Below are positions 1 through 7,927 of a stretch of 34,989 bases of DNA, piece by piece. Made by a program: the position numbers and the translations under genes. The notes beneath the pieces were generated by a model, which saw only the letters and a list, made by a program, of their open reading frames with translations, made no database searches and was not told where the DNA came from. This DNA comes from Solirubrobacterales bacterium (GTDB taxonomy: Bacteria > Actinomycetota > Thermoleophilia > Solirubrobacterales > Solirubrobacteraceae), in assembly GCA_025964355.1 (NCBI GenBank), contig JAOPZB010000126.1, positions 1 through 34,989 on the forward strand, written 5' to 3'. How positions within the stretch are numbered: position 1 is the first letter of the stretch; each line of letters opens with the position of its first letter.

Positions 1-114
1 AAGCTCACCGTGCACAACCTCGACCAGATCCTCGAGGGAGACCTTGATGAGCTCACCGCCGCGCTTCAGGCCGACGAGAAGCGCCGGCGGCTGGAGGCTC
101 ACGCCGCGGTGTGA
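1..114 (+). CDS. prfA: Peptide chain release factor 1, C-terminal end only
   Basis: The window opens inside this gene, in frame 1, and shows its last 37 residues before TGA at 112-114. The visible motif NLDQILEGDLDELTAAL followed by a charged tail is the typical RF1 C-terminus. RF1 ends translation at UAA and UAG; its GGQ and PxT motifs lie upstream of the window. The stop overlaps the ATG of prmC (TGATG), which fits translational coupling between the factor and the methyltransferase that modifies its GGQ glutamine. RF2 also ends in a similar DGDLDGFV segment, but an RF2 gene is present elsewhere in this window and prmC normally follows prfA. Confidence 0.88.
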   Translation, partial: KLTVHNLDQILEGDLDELTAALQADEKRRRLEAHAAV

Positions 115-1043
115 TGCGCGACCACGCCCGCGACGAGCGCCTGGACGCTGCTTCGGAGCGTCGAGCCGGCGCCAGCAGGGCCTGGGGAGCCCATTCAGCA
201 CGCGACGCGCTGGACGGCGCGATCACCGCGATCGCGGCCGCCGGATGCGAAACCCCACGGCTCGACGCCGAACTGCTACTTGCGGACGTGCTCGGCGTCT
301 CCCGCGCACAACTGATCGCCGACCGCGACCTGGCAGTCGAAGGTCCCGCGATCCGGGCCTTCCAGGATGCCGTCCGCCGCCGGGCCGTCCAACGAGAGCC
401 CGTCGCCTACATAGTCGGACGGCGAGGCTTCCGTCGCCTGGAGCTCACCGTCGATGAGCGGGTGCTGATTCCACGTCCCGAGACCGAGCTGCTGGTGGAG
501 GTGGCGCTCTCCCTGAGCTACGGTGCACACTTGCTAGACGTCGGCACCGGCAGTGGCGCCGTGGCGCTCGCCCTCAAGGACGAGCGTCCCGACCTCGACG
601 TGGCGGGCAGCGAGGTCAGCGAGGAGGCGCTCGAGGTGGCGCGAGCCAACGGCCGGCGCCTCGGCGTCGACGTGCGCTGGATGTCCGCCGACCTGCTCGA
701 CGGCGTCCCTGACGAGTTCGACGCCGTCCTGGCCAACCTGCCCTATGTCGCCGACTCCGAGCGGGCCGAGCTCGCGCCCGAGATCTCACGGCACGAGCCG
801 CAGGGAGCGGTCTTCTCCGGCCCCGAGGGGCTCGACGCGATCCGCGGCCTGCTCGAGCAGTTAGCACGGCGCGAGCGCGTCGAGCTCGTCGCGCTCGAGG
901 TCGGCGCCGGCCAGGCGCCCGCCGTTGCCCGGCTGACCCGCGCAGCCGGCTTTGGAGCGGTGCGCAGCCAACGCGACCTGGCAGGTATCGAGCGGGTCGT
1001 CGTGGGGGAACGGGAGCGGGTCGTCGTAGGGGAACGGCGATGA
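114..1043 (+). CDS. prmC: Release factor glutamine methyltransferase PrmC
   Basis: 309-residue class I SAM-dependent methyltransferase that N5-methylates the GGQ glutamine of release factors in the cytoplasm. The N-terminal helical domain (about 30-105) contains the family signature TPRLDAELLLADVLG. The SAM loop LLDVGTGSG is at about 140-148. The usual catalytic NPPY is NLPY at 208-211, followed by family-like sequence (EISRHEPQGAVFSGPEGLDAI). ATG at 114 overlaps the prfA stop; GTG at 111 is possible but adds only one residue. The last 18 residues contain a duplicated ERVVVGER, encoded by a 24-base tandem repeat. The stop overlaps the tsaC start (ATGA), so prfA, prmC and tsaC form one tight operon. 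Confidence 0.93.
   Translation: MRDHARDERLDAASERRAGASRAWGAHSARDALDGAITAIAAAGCETPRLDAELLLADVLGVSRAQLIADRDLAVEGPAIRAFQDAVRRRAVQREPVAYIVGRRGFRRLELTVDERVLIPRPETELLVEVALSLSYGAHLLDVGTGSGAVALALKDERPDLDVAGSEVSEEALEVARANGRRLGVDVRWMSADLLDGVPDEFDAVLANLPYVADSERAELAPEISRHEPQGAVFSGPEGLDAIRGLLEQLARRERVELVALEVGAGQAPAVARLTRAAGFGAVRSQRDLAGIERVVVGERERVVVGERR
990..1037 (+). repeat. 24-base tandem duplication at the end of prmC
   Basis: Two adjacent 24-base units (990-1013 and 1014-1037) differ at one base (G versus A at unit position 15). Both are read in frame as ERVVVGER. The second unit supplies the GGGGAA purine stretch 6-7 bases before the tsaC ATG at 1040, so the duplication also copies the likely ribosome binding site of tsaC. 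Confidence 0.9.
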
Positions 1044-1672
1044 GCCCGATGCTCGACGCTGATGACGCGGCCCGCCTGCAGGACTGCGTGGCCGGCGGCG
1101 GTGTCGCCGTCTTTCCCACCGACACCGTCTACGGCGTCTGCTGCGACCCCGACAGCGAGCCGGCGGCGCGGCGCCTCTACGACCTCAAGGGCCGACCTCC
1201 GTCACGTGCCTGCGCGGTCATGTTCTTCGCGCTCGAGCCCGCGCTGCAGACGCTCGGCGAGCTTCCCGACAGCGAGCGCAGGGCACTGACCGCGCTTCTT
1301 CCAGGGCCCGTGACCCTGCTGCTGGCAAACAGGGGGCTCCACTTCACGGCGGCCTGCCGGACGGATCCGCTGACCCTCGGCCTGCGGGTGCCGCGCCTGC
1401 CCGGGTCGCTGCACGCCCTGTCCGCGATCACCCGTCCGGTGATGCAGTCGAGCGCCAACCGGTCCGGTGAGCCCGACGCACGCTCGCTCGACGAGGTGCC
1501 GTCGAGCCTGCTCGACAGCGTGGACCTCGTGCTGGACGGGGGCGAGCTTCCCGGCAGGGCCTCCACCGTGATCGATCTGCGCGACTACGCGCTGCAACGC
1601 CGCTGGCACGTCCTGCGCGAGGGAGCGCTCGCGAGCGACGACGTGCGTGAACTGCTCGCGTCCTCAGGCTGA
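1040..1672 (+). CDS. tsaC: L-threonylcarbamoyladenylate synthase (TsaC/Sua5/YrdC family)
   Basis: 210 residues, the length of a single YrdC domain without the Sua5 C-terminal extension. The enzyme makes threonylcarbamoyl-AMP from threonine, bicarbonate and ATP for the t6A37 modification of ANN-decoding tRNAs. Family signatures are [16 protein letters not shown] near the N-terminus, the basic [14 protein letters not shown] nucleotide-binding segment, and [13 protein letters not shown] in the C-terminal half. ATG at 1040 overlaps the prmC stop by ATGA and follows GGGGAACGGCG. The 3' end runs almost directly into the glyA promoter and ZTP riboswitch, so the upstream operon probably ends here, although no clear terminator is visible. 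Confidence 0.92.
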   Translation: MSPMLDADDAARLQDCVAGGGVAVFPTDTVYGVCCDPDSEPAARRLYDLKGRPPSRACAVMFFALEPALQTLGELPDSERRALTALLPGPVTLLLANRGLHFTAACRTDPLTLGLRVPRLPGSLHALSAITRPVMQSSANRSGEPDARSLDEVPSSLLDSVDLVLDGGELPGRASTVIDLRDYALQRRWHVLREGALASDDVRELLASSG

Positions 1673-1693
1673 GGGACGGGGGTCCCTTGCTGG

Positions 1694-1702
1694 TGCTAGC
1701 CT
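1694..1702 (+). promoter_or_regulatory. Extended -10 promoter of glyA
   Basis: TGC followed by TAGCCT forms an extended -10 element. It ends seven bases before the first paired base of the ZTP aptamer at about 1709-1710, where transcription should start. No good -35 is visible. The ahcY promoter has the same form (TGC-TACCTT) placed identically before its riboswitch, which supports both calls. Confidence 0.6.
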
Positions 1703-1708
1703 CGTGGC

Positions 1709-1784
1709 AGCTGCCGCGACTGGCGCTGTGAGGTGGAATCGACCACCGGGAAGCGGTCAGCCGAACCGCCGCGCGCCTGGGCAC
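1709..1784 (+). promoter_or_regulatory. ZTP/ZMP riboswitch (pfl motif) upstream of glyA
   Basis: The conserved pfl core is present in order. P1 is GCTGCCGC (1710-1717) pairing with GCGGTCAGC (1753-1761, one bulged T). Inside it lie GACTGGCG and the hairpin GGTGG-AATCGA-CCACC (1732-1747), followed by GGGAAGCG. The 3' domain ends with CGCCTGGGCA (to about 1783). The motif senses ZTP or ZMP, which accumulate when 10-formyl-tetrahydrofolate is short, and switches on one-carbon genes such as glyA. No intrinsic terminator lies between the aptamer and the AGGAG at 1800-1804, so control of translation start is more likely than termination; that is inference. Confidence 0.94.
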
Positions 1785-1811
1785 AAAGTCGCCGATCTCA
1801 AGGAGAGCGCC

Positions 1812-3110
1812 GTGAGTGAGCCCAGCCCCGATTACTTCAACCGGCCCCTGGCCGAGGTAGATCCCGAGATCGCCGAGGTGCTGCGTGGCGAGCTCGAGCG
1901 CGAGCAGCGCACGCTCGAGATGATCGCCTCGGAGAACTTCGTCCCGCTCGCCGTGCTCGAATGCCAGGGCTCGGTGCTGACGAACAAGTACGCCGAGGGG
2001 TATCCCGGCCGCCGCTACTACGGAGGCTGCGAGTGGGTCGACATCTCCGAGCAGCTCGCCATCGACCGTGCCAAGGCGCTGTTCGGCGCCGAGCACGCCA
2101 ACGTCCAGCCGCATTCCGGCTCGCAGGCGAACGCCGCCGTCTACCACGCCCTGCTCGAGCCCGGCGACACGATCATGGGCCTCTCCCTCGCACATGGCGG
2201 CCACCTCACGCACGGCATGCGCCTCAACGTCTCCGGCCGCCTTTACGAGATCGCCGCCTATGAGGTCGATCGCGAGACGAGCCTCATCGACATGGACGAG
2301 GTCGCACGCATCGCTCGCGAGCGCCGCCCGAGGCTGCTGCTGGCGGGCTGGTCGGCGTATCCGCGCGAGCTCGACTTCGCTCGCTTTCGCCAGATCGCCG
2401 ACGAGGTCGGCGCGCTGCTGATGGTCGACATGGCCCACTTCGCCGGCCTCGTGGCGGCGGGGCTGCACCCGAACCCGATCGACTACGGCGCCGACGTCGT
2501 CACGACCACGACCCACAAGACTCTCGGCGGCCCGCGCGCCGGCGTGATCCTCTGCAAGCGGGAGTTCGCAAAGAAGATCGACTCCGCCGTGTTCCCCGGC
2601 CAGCAGGGTGGCCCGCTCGAGCACGTGATCGCGGCCAAGGCCGTGGCGTTCAGGCTCGCGGCGAGCGAGCTGTTCGCCGAGCGCCAGCAGCGCACCGTCG
2701 ACGGCGCCCGCGCGCTGGCCGCCGAGCTGATGCAGGCCGGCCACGGCGTGAACGTCCTGACCGGCGGCACCGATGTCCACCTCGTGCTCGTCGACCTGCG
2801 TGACACCGGCCCGACACTCACCGGCAAGCAGGCCGAGGACCGCCTGGCCGAGATCCAGATCACGGTCAACCGCAACGCGGTCCCGTTCGACCCGCGGCCG
2901 CCGATGGAAGCCTCGGGGCTGCGGATCGGAACGCCGGCCCTCGCCACGCGCGGCCTGCAGGGCGAGGACTTCAGCGAGGTCGGGCGGATACTCGCGATCG
3001 CGCTCACACCCGAGTACGAATCTCGCGCCGGCGAGCTGGCCGAGCGCGTCGCGGCGCTCGTCGATCACTACCCCCTCTACGAGACGCTCGCGAGCCCGGC
3101 GGCGGCCTAG
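1812..3110 (+). CDS. glyA: Serine hydroxymethyltransferase
   Basis: 432 residues, normal for bacterial SHMT. This PLP enzyme converts serine plus tetrahydrofolate to glycine plus 5,10-methylene-THF. The PLP lysine is K236 in [14 protein letters not shown]. Other hallmarks are the N-terminal [25 protein letters not shown], the [13 protein letters not shown] aspartate strand and the C-terminal [17 protein letters not shown] at 1812 is chosen because AGGAGA lies 6-7 bases upstream, the residues before it are riboswitch sequence, and [19 protein letters not shown] is a normal N-terminus. The gene stands under a ZTP riboswitch, so it should be induced when formylated folate is short. wecA follows 54 bases downstream. 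Confidence 0.97.
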   Translation: MSEPSPDYFNRPLAEVDPEIAEVLRGELEREQRTLEMIASENFVPLAVLECQGSVLTNKYAEGYPGRRYYGGCEWVDISEQLAIDRAKALFGAEHANVQPHSGSQANAAVYHALLEPGDTIMGLSLAHGGHLTHGMRLNVSGRLYEIAAYEVDRETSLIDMDEVARIARERRPRLLLAGWSAYPRELDFARFRQIADEVGALLMVDMAHFAGLVAAGLHPNPIDYGADVVTTTTHKTLGGPRAGVILCKREFAKKIDSAVFPGQQGGPLEHVIAAKAVAFRLAASELFAERQQRTVDGARALAAELMQAGHGVNVLTGGTDVHLVLVDLRDTGPTLTGKQAEDRLAEIQITVNRNAVPFDPRPPMEASGLRIGTPALATRGLQGEDFSEVGRILAIALTPEYESRAGELAERVAALVDHYPLYETLASPAAA

Positions 3111-3164
3111 CTGGCGCCCCGCGGCGCTTGCGACCTCGGTGCGTGCGATGCTGTGCGCCAGTCG

Positions 3165-4514
3165 ATGGCGCATCCCAACGAGCTCGACGCGCTTTACGCC
3201 TTCCTGGCCGCCGCGGTCGTCACCGCGCTGCTGACGCCGCTCACGATGAGGTTCGCGAGGGCCGTCGGCGCGATCGACGAGCCGCGCGAGCGCGGCCTGT
3301 CCGAGCGCCCGACGCCGCTGCTGGGCGGCCTCGCGATCTTCGCGGGGCTGCTTGTCGCGGCGCTCCTGTGGCTGCCGGCCGGCTACCGCGGAGACCACCA
3401 GCTGTGGCACGGCGTGCTTCTGGCCGCGGCCGTGATCACGCTCGTCGGGGCGCTTGACGATCGCTTCGACCTGCCGCCGGCCGTGAAGCTGGCGGGACAG
3501 GTGCTCGCCGCGGTGATCGCCGTGCACTACGGCGTCGCCGTGAAGGTGATCACGCTGCCGTTCATCGGCCTGCTGCACTTCCCCAACGCGGGAGTGACGA
3601 ATGCCGGCCCGCTGCTGACCGTCGTCGGCCTCGTGGCGATGATGAATGTCGTCAACTTCTCCGACGGCGTCGATGGGCTCGCTGCCGGCGTCTGCGTGAT
3701 CATCGCGGCCGCGATCGCGATCATCGCCTTCGACCTGAGTCGCGGCCAGCCGGGGGTGCTCGCGGCGATCACGGCGGGCGCGGCGCTCGGCTTCCTGGTC
3801 TTCAACTTCCCGCCGGCGTCCAGCTTCATGGGCGACTGCGGAGCCCAGCTGCTGGGCCTGTTGATGGGCGTCATCACCGTCGAGGCGGCGGTCAAGACGC
3901 CGGTGATCGTCTCCTTCGTGCTGCCGTTGATCCTGCTCGCAGTGCCATTCCTGGACACGACCTTCGTGGTGCTCAAGCGGTTGAAGTACAGGCAGCCGAT
4001 CTACCGGTCAGACAGCGAGCACTTCCATCACCGCATGGCCCGCATCGGCTTCAGCAGCAGACGCACGATCGCCTACCTCTACGCCTGGACGCTGATGCTC
4101 GCGGGGCTGGCGCTCGCGCTGCGCTTCGTCCCGTACAGCGATCACAAAGGCCACCTGCACACCGGCTGGACGCTCGTCCTGGTCGGGCTCGGCCTGATCG
4201 TCGCGGCGGCGAGCGTCTACCTCGTCTACCTGCTCGAGATACTCAAGTTCAGGCGCCTGGACACGATGCGCCTGCTGCGGCTGCGACCGGAAGCGTCACC
4301 AGCGGAGATCGACCTCGACGTCGCCAAGCATCTGGAAACCGGCGAGTTCCAGGCGGTGTCGAGCTCCGGGGACGGCGATGTGCAGGTGCGGGGCGGGACG
4401 CGCCCGGGCCGGGCTGAGGATGGGGTTGGCCAGCGAGAGGTGAATCAGGATCGCGTACGCGCAGAAGAGCAGCGTGGCGACGCGCAGGCGCCGATCGCCG
4501 CCGACCGCCGCTAG
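3165..4514 (+). CDS. wecA: Undecaprenyl-phosphate N-acetylhexosamine-1-phosphate transferase, WecA/TagO-like
   Basis: 449-residue polytopic membrane enzyme of the MraY/WecA family. It would transfer a GlcNAc-type sugar-1-phosphate from a UDP-sugar to a polyprenyl phosphate, the first step of a lipid-linked envelope glycan. Catalytic landmarks are ALDDRFD (D98, D99), NFSDGVDGLA (N164, D167), FMGD (221-224) and the HFHHR cytoplasmic loop (286-290). About ten membrane segments fit. ATG 3165 is chosen over GTG 3153. CTGGCGC (3111-3117) can pair with GCGCCAG (3156-3162) just before the start. Family-like sequence ends near HLETGEFQAV (about 4362); the last 50 or so residues are low-complexity and lie antisense to the convergent mannosyltransferase gene. 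Confidence 0.93.
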   Translation: MAHPNELDALYAFLAAAVVTALLTPLTMRFARAVGAIDEPRERGLSERPTPLLGGLAIFAGLLVAALLWLPAGYRGDHQLWHGVLLAAAVITLVGALDDRFDLPPAVKLAGQVLAAVIAVHYGVAVKVITLPFIGLLHFPNAGVTNAGPLLTVVGLVAMMNVVNFSDGVDGLAAGVCVIIAAAIAIIAFDLSRGQPGVLAAITAGAALGFLVFNFPPASSFMGDCGAQLLGLLMGVITVEAAVKTPVIVSFVLPLILLAVPFLDTTFVVLKRLKYRQPIYRSDSEHFHHRMARIGFSSRRTIAYLYAWTLMLAGLALALRFVPYSDHKGHLHTGWTLVLVGLGLIVAAASVYLVYLLEILKFRRLDTMRLLRLRPEASPAEIDLDVAKHLETGEFQAVSSSGDGDVQVRGGTRPGRAEDGVGQREVNQDRVRAEEQRGDAQAPIAADRR

Positions 4515-5819
4515 GGGCAGCAGCCAGATCGCATACCAGGGCAGCAGCCAGGCAGTCGACAGCAGCAGCGCGAGCATCGACCACCCGGCGGCCACACGCC
4601 AGTCGGCGCCCCGCGCGGTGCGCCACAGGGCAGCGGCCAGGACGAGCAGAAAGCCGATGACGTACGCATGGCGCCACCATGCCGGCGTGCCGCTCAGCCC
4701 CACCAGCCGCGCCGTCTCGGCGGGGATGCTGTGGGTCGCCACCAGCTGCTGCTGCTCGCCGACCGCGTTGAGAAAGCCCAGCGCATGCCCGCCGAAGCCG
4801 ACCAGCGCCAGCAGCGCCAGCGCCCCCAGGCACAGCAGCGCGCTCACCGCCGTCCTGATGCGCTCGCGCGCGTTCGGAGCGCCCAGCACGAGGAACGGCA
4901 GCACGAGGCCGCTGGTGACCTTGACGCCGACGCCCGCGACCAGCGTCGCCGCGCCCGCGCGCAGGTGCGGGTCGGCGCCCGCGGTGAGCGCGAGGGCGAC
5001 GGCGAGCACCAGCAGGATCAGCGTGTCGTTGTGTGCGCCGCCGACCGCCAGCACGAGCAGAACCGGGTTGAGTCCCACGAACGCGGCCGCCGAGGCAGGG
5101 GAATGACCGAGACGCCGGGCCGCGCGTGCCACGAGCGCCACCGCCCCGAGGCTTGACGCGGCGGCGACCGCTTTGAGCACCCACAGGCCGCCCGCGACGC
5201 CGAGCGGCGCGGTCGCGTAGCTGAGCAGCGTGTAGAGCGGACCGTAGGGGGAGTGCTTGAACGGCCAGCCGATGAACCGGAAGACCGGATCTGTGCTCGC
5301 TTCGGCGGCGATGTGCGTGTAGGGGTCCAGTCCGTGCAGCGCGCCCATCCGAGCGAATGCGAGGTAGCCGAAGACGTCCTGGGATATCAGGGGCGGCCCG
5401 AGGGCCAGGATCACGTGCGCCAGCACGATGGCGCCCGCGAGCGAGCGCCCGCACACTGCTCGGGCGCAGACCAGCACGAGCAGATAGCTCGCGCACATGA
5501 TCAGCATCAGCACCTGAAAGCCGTCTCTGGTGAGGGCCGCTCCGAGCCCCTGCAGCGGTCCCGCCAGCCAGTCCGGCCAGCCGCCGACGCGGGCCGGGAC
5601 GTATTCCGACGGTTTCGCGGCGGCGTCGGCGCTCAGCAGCAGCGCCGTGGTCAGCACCCCCACCAGGCCGAGCGCACCGAGCCCGCGCAGGACTCGGGAG
5701 GGGGCTTGCCCGTCAGCCGTCCTGCCGGCCTGCGGGGGCGTCTCTCCGGGGATCTGGACGCGGGCTGTGGGGGTCGCGGCCTGAATGACGGTTATTGTTG
5801 CGTCTAGTCCGACCTGCAA
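4296..5819 (-). CDS. Polytopic membrane mannosyltransferase (MptA/MptB-like, GT87-type)
   Basis: About 507 residues with roughly a dozen hydrophobic segments, typical of GT-C glycosyltransferases that use polyprenol-phosphate sugars outside the membrane. The loop SQDVFGYLAFARMGALHGLDPYTH-like region near residue 148 (QDVFGY, then GLDPY) has the acidic residue and GxxPY signature of actinobacterial alpha-1,6-mannosyltransferases, and FKHSPYGPLYT is also family-like. The donor is inferred. The start is uncertain: TTG 5819 (used here) follows CAGGACGC, GTG 5912 is possible, and no other start occurs before the first membrane helix. The C-terminal 45 residues after LANPILSP are antisense to the 3' end of wecA and lack family character. 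Confidence 0.75.
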   Translation of the reverse strand: MQVGLDATITVIQAATPTARVQIPGETPPQAGRTADGQAPSRVLRGLGALGLVGVLTTALLLSADAAAKPSEYVPARVGGWPDWLAGPLQGLGAALTRDGFQVLMLIMCASYLLVLVCARAVCGRSLAGAIVLAHVILALGPPLISQDVFGYLAFARMGALHGLDPYTHIAAEASTDPVFRFIGWPFKHSPYGPLYTLLSYATAPLGVAGGLWVLKAVAAASSLGAVALVARAARRLGHSPASAAAFVGLNPVLLVLAVGGAHNDTLILLVLAVALALTAGADPHLRAGAATLVAGVGVKVTSGLVLPFLVLGAPNARERIRTAVSALLCLGALALLALVGFGGHALGFLNAVGEQQQLVATHSIPAETARLVGLSGTPAWWRHAYVIGFLLVLAAALWRTARGADWRVAAGWSMLALLLSTAWLLPWYAIWLLPLAAVGGDRRLRVATLLFCAYAILIHLSLANPILSPARARPAPHLHIAVPGARHRLELAGFQMLGDVEVDLRW

Positions 5820-5836
5820 GCGTCCTGCAGGCGCGC

Positions 5837-5842
5837 TAGCCT
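5837..5842 (+). promoter_or_regulatory. Candidate -10 element upstream of the fusion glycosyltransferase
   Basis: TAGCCT here is identical to the glyA -10 hexamer, with CTGCAA at 5814-5819 as a weak -35 (17-base spacer). It would start a transcript near 5849, giving a leader of about 145 nt before ATG 5993. The opposite-strand mannosyltransferase start region lies immediately beside it, so this is a divergent promoter area. Confidence 0.4.
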
Positions 5843-5848
5843 GTGGCC

Positions 5849-5992
5849 GCTGCCATGCCCGCCGGGAGGATAGGCCGCGGGTGCAACCCGCGCCGAGGCC
5901 GGCGAGCCGCACCGTCTATGCGACGTAGCTACCGCAAACGCACTCCCCGCCGGATTCGAGAGCGATCCGGCTCAGGAGGCCCGCTGCCCGGA
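5849..5992 (+). promoter_or_regulatory. Structured 5' leader of the fusion glycosyltransferase, class unknown
   Basis: A two-tier stem-loop occupies 5860-5904. Outer stem CGCCGG (5860-5865) pairs with CCGGCG (5899-5904); an asymmetric purine-rich internal loop follows; inner stem CGCGGGT (5876-5882) pairs with ACCCGCG (5886-5892) around a GCA triloop. A second hairpin, GCCGGAT/ATCCGGC with a 9-base loop, lies near 5950-5972, and AGGAGG follows at 5974-5979. The layout resembles a riboswitch leader, but I could not match it to cobalamin, ydaO or other consensus sequences I know. The alternative is that ATG 5918 is the true start and the distal part is coding. Confidence 0.35.
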
Positions 5993-7927
5993 ATGGCGCC
6001 CCGGCGGGTGCTGATCCTGTCGGCCGAGGTCGGTGAGGGCCACGCCGCGGCCGCCCGTGCCCTGGCCCAGCAGGTCGAACGCTCCCCGCAGGCGACGGAC
6101 GTGGTGCTGATCGACGGTCTCGCGGCCATGGGGCCGCTGTTGCGCCCGGTGGTAGAGGACGGCTACCGCGTCCAGCTGCGCTTCTTCCCGTGGACCTACA
6201 CGCTCGTCTACTGGATGCTCGAGCACGTCGCCCCGATCCGGGCGGTCGCGCGTGAGCTGCTCTGCCGGCTCGGCTCGCGGCCGCTCGCGCGCCGCATCGC
6301 CGAGTACGACCCCGACGTCGTCGTCTCGACCTATCCGGCGGTGACGGTGGTGCTGGCGCGGCTGCGCCGCACAGGAGCGATCCAGTGCCCGACCGTCGCG
6401 ACGATAACCGACCTGACCGGGCTGTTCTTCTGGGCGCAGCCCGGGATCGACATGCATCTGGTGATGTACGGCGAGTCGATGCGGTCGGTCGAGCGGATCG
6501 CCGGCGATGGCAGCGCCAGGCTGGTGCGGCCGCTGATCTCCGCCGAGTTCCTCGAGCCCCGCTGCCCGTTCGACACGCGCCGCGCGCTAGGACTGCCCGA
6601 GGAGGGGCGCATGGTCGTCGTGTCCGGCGGCGGCTGGGGGGTCGGGGACATCGCGGGGGCCGTCCTGGAGTTCACGCGGGTGCCCGAGGTGAGCAGCATC
6701 GTCTGCCTGGCCGGTCGCAACGAGCCGCTCGCGCACAAGCTTCGCACCGCGTTCGCCTCCGAGCCACGCGTGCACGTCTACGAGTTCACCGACAAGATGC
6801 CCGAGCTGCTCGCCGCCGCCGACGTGCTCGTGCACTCCACCGGCGGAGTCACCTGCCTCGAGGCTCGAGCGGCGGGCACGCCCGTCGTCTCCTACGGCCT
6901 GCCGGTCGGCCATGCACGTCTCAACACCCGGGCGATGGCGGCGCTCGATCTCGTGCGGCTCGCCAACGACACCGACGAACTGCGCAAGCACGTGCAGGCC
7001 AGCTTCGCCTCCGTCCTACCGCAGCCGAACGGGAGCTCGCCGGGCGGCGCGCGGCTGGGAGCGGACGCCGTCGACGTCGTGCTCGACGTGCCGCGGAGGG
7101 TCCGGCCGATCCCGCTCTGGCGTCTGCGCCTGGCGGCCGCGGCCACTCAGCTGGTGCTGCTGCTCGGCGTCGCCTCGTGGATGCTGTCGACCGACGAGGT
7201 CACCGCCGTGGCGGGGAAGTTCCTCGACGTGCATCCGCTGACGCACGTCAAGACCACCCAGCCGGAGGTGGGCGTGATCGTGCACATGCCCTCGCAGGAC
7301 ATCAGCACGGTCGCGACCCAGCTGGCCGGCCGTGGCATCCACCTCTCCTTCGCCGACGATGCGGCCGTTCCGTCGCCCTCGCGGATCACCACGCTGCGCT
7401 CGCTCGAAGACGAACTGATGCCCGAAGTGCCCGCATCGGCGCCCCTGAGATGGGTCGACACGCGCGGCGTGCTGCGCTCACAGGCGCGCGCGCTCGGCCT
7501 GCGCCACAGCTTCTACTACCTGCAACCGCCCGGCGGCCTCTCGGTCGGTCAGATGGTGCTCGCGCGCACCGCTGGGGCCACGCCGGTGAAAGGTGCGCTT
7601 CGGGTCAGCGCGACCGGCCCGCTGCCTCAGCGCCCGATGCGCGCCGGAGACGTCCTCGTCGTCGAGCTCGACGGGTCGCCGTCGTCTGTGGCGGGCTTCG
7701 AGCGGATCGTGTCCTGGCTGGCAGCCGGCGGGCTCGGCGTCGAGCCGATCGGGTGGCTCACAGGCTCGCCGGCCATCAAGGCCAACAGGAGCGGCGAGCG
7801 CGCGAGCGCCGCCGCGCCGGCGATCAGCAGCCCCAGCGACAGCGCCAGCGGCACGCCGCCGAGTGGAGTGGCCCCGAAGTTCTCCCCTAGCAGCAGCGGC
7901 GCGAGCACGACCGGGATCATCGTCTGA
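5993..7927 (+). CDS. MGDG synthase/MurG-like glycosyltransferase fused to a degenerate NodB deacetylase-like domain
   Basis: 644 residues. Residues 1-370 form a two-lobed GT-B glycosyltransferase of the monogalactosyldiacylglycerol-synthase/MurG type: N-lobe [12 protein letters not shown] with an activated GHxxAA motif, C-lobe VVVSGGGWG and the nucleotide-sugar segment [19 protein letters not shown] (about 280-298). A single membrane helix follows at about 378-397. Residues about 420-590 read like a polysaccharide deacetylase fold without its metal site: [25 protein letters not shown] in place of RPPYG, and [11 protein letters not shown] in place of GDIVLLHDG. Donor and acceptor are unknown; a lipid acceptor is plausible. 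ATG 5993 lies 13 bases after AGGAGG; ATG 5918 would add 25 basic residues. The last 50 residues are low-complexity and antisense to the neighbouring transporter gene. Confidence 0.78.
   Translation: MAPRRVLILSAEVGEGHAAAARALAQQVERSPQATDVVLIDGLAAMGPLLRPVVEDGYRVQLRFFPWTYTLVYWMLEHVAPIRAVARELLCRLGSRPLARRIAEYDPDVVVSTYPAVTVVLARLRRTGAIQCPTVATITDLTGLFFWAQPGIDMHLVMYGESMRSVERIAGDGSARLVRPLISAEFLEPRCPFDTRRALGLPEEGRMVVVSGGGWGVGDIAGAVLEFTRVPEVSSIVCLAGRNEPLAHKLRTAFASEPRVHVYEFTDKMPELLAAADVLVHSTGGVTCLEARAAGTPVVSYGLPVGHARLNTRAMAALDLVRLANDTDELRKHVQASFASVLPQPNGSSPGGARLGADAVDVVLDVPRRVRPIPLWRLRLAAAATQLVLLLGVASWMLSTDEVTAVAGKFLDVHPLTHVKTTQPEVGVIVHMPSQDISTVATQLAGRGIHLSFADDAAVPSPSRITTLRSLEDELMPEVPASAPLRWVDTRGVLRSQARALGLRHSFYYLQPPGGLSVGQMVLARTAGATPVKGALRVSATGPLPQRPMRAGDVLVVELDGSPSSVAGFERIVSWLAAGGLGVEPIGWLTGSPAIKANRSGERASAAAPAISSPSDSASGTPPSGVAPKFSPSSSGASTTGIIV

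Noticed and set aside
1428-3578. 716-codon open frame on the minus strand opposite glyA
   Set aside because: It is an antisense shadow of glyA and its neighbours caused by high GC: His/Arg/Gln-rich translation with no fold signal, while the plus strand encodes a full SHMT.
5849-5992. c-di-AMP (ydaO) or cobalamin riboswitch upstream of the fusion glycosyltransferase
   Set aside because: CGACGTAGCTACCGC loosely resembles the ydaO GACAGCTAACC end, but the nearly invariant bases are missing; no B12 box is present.
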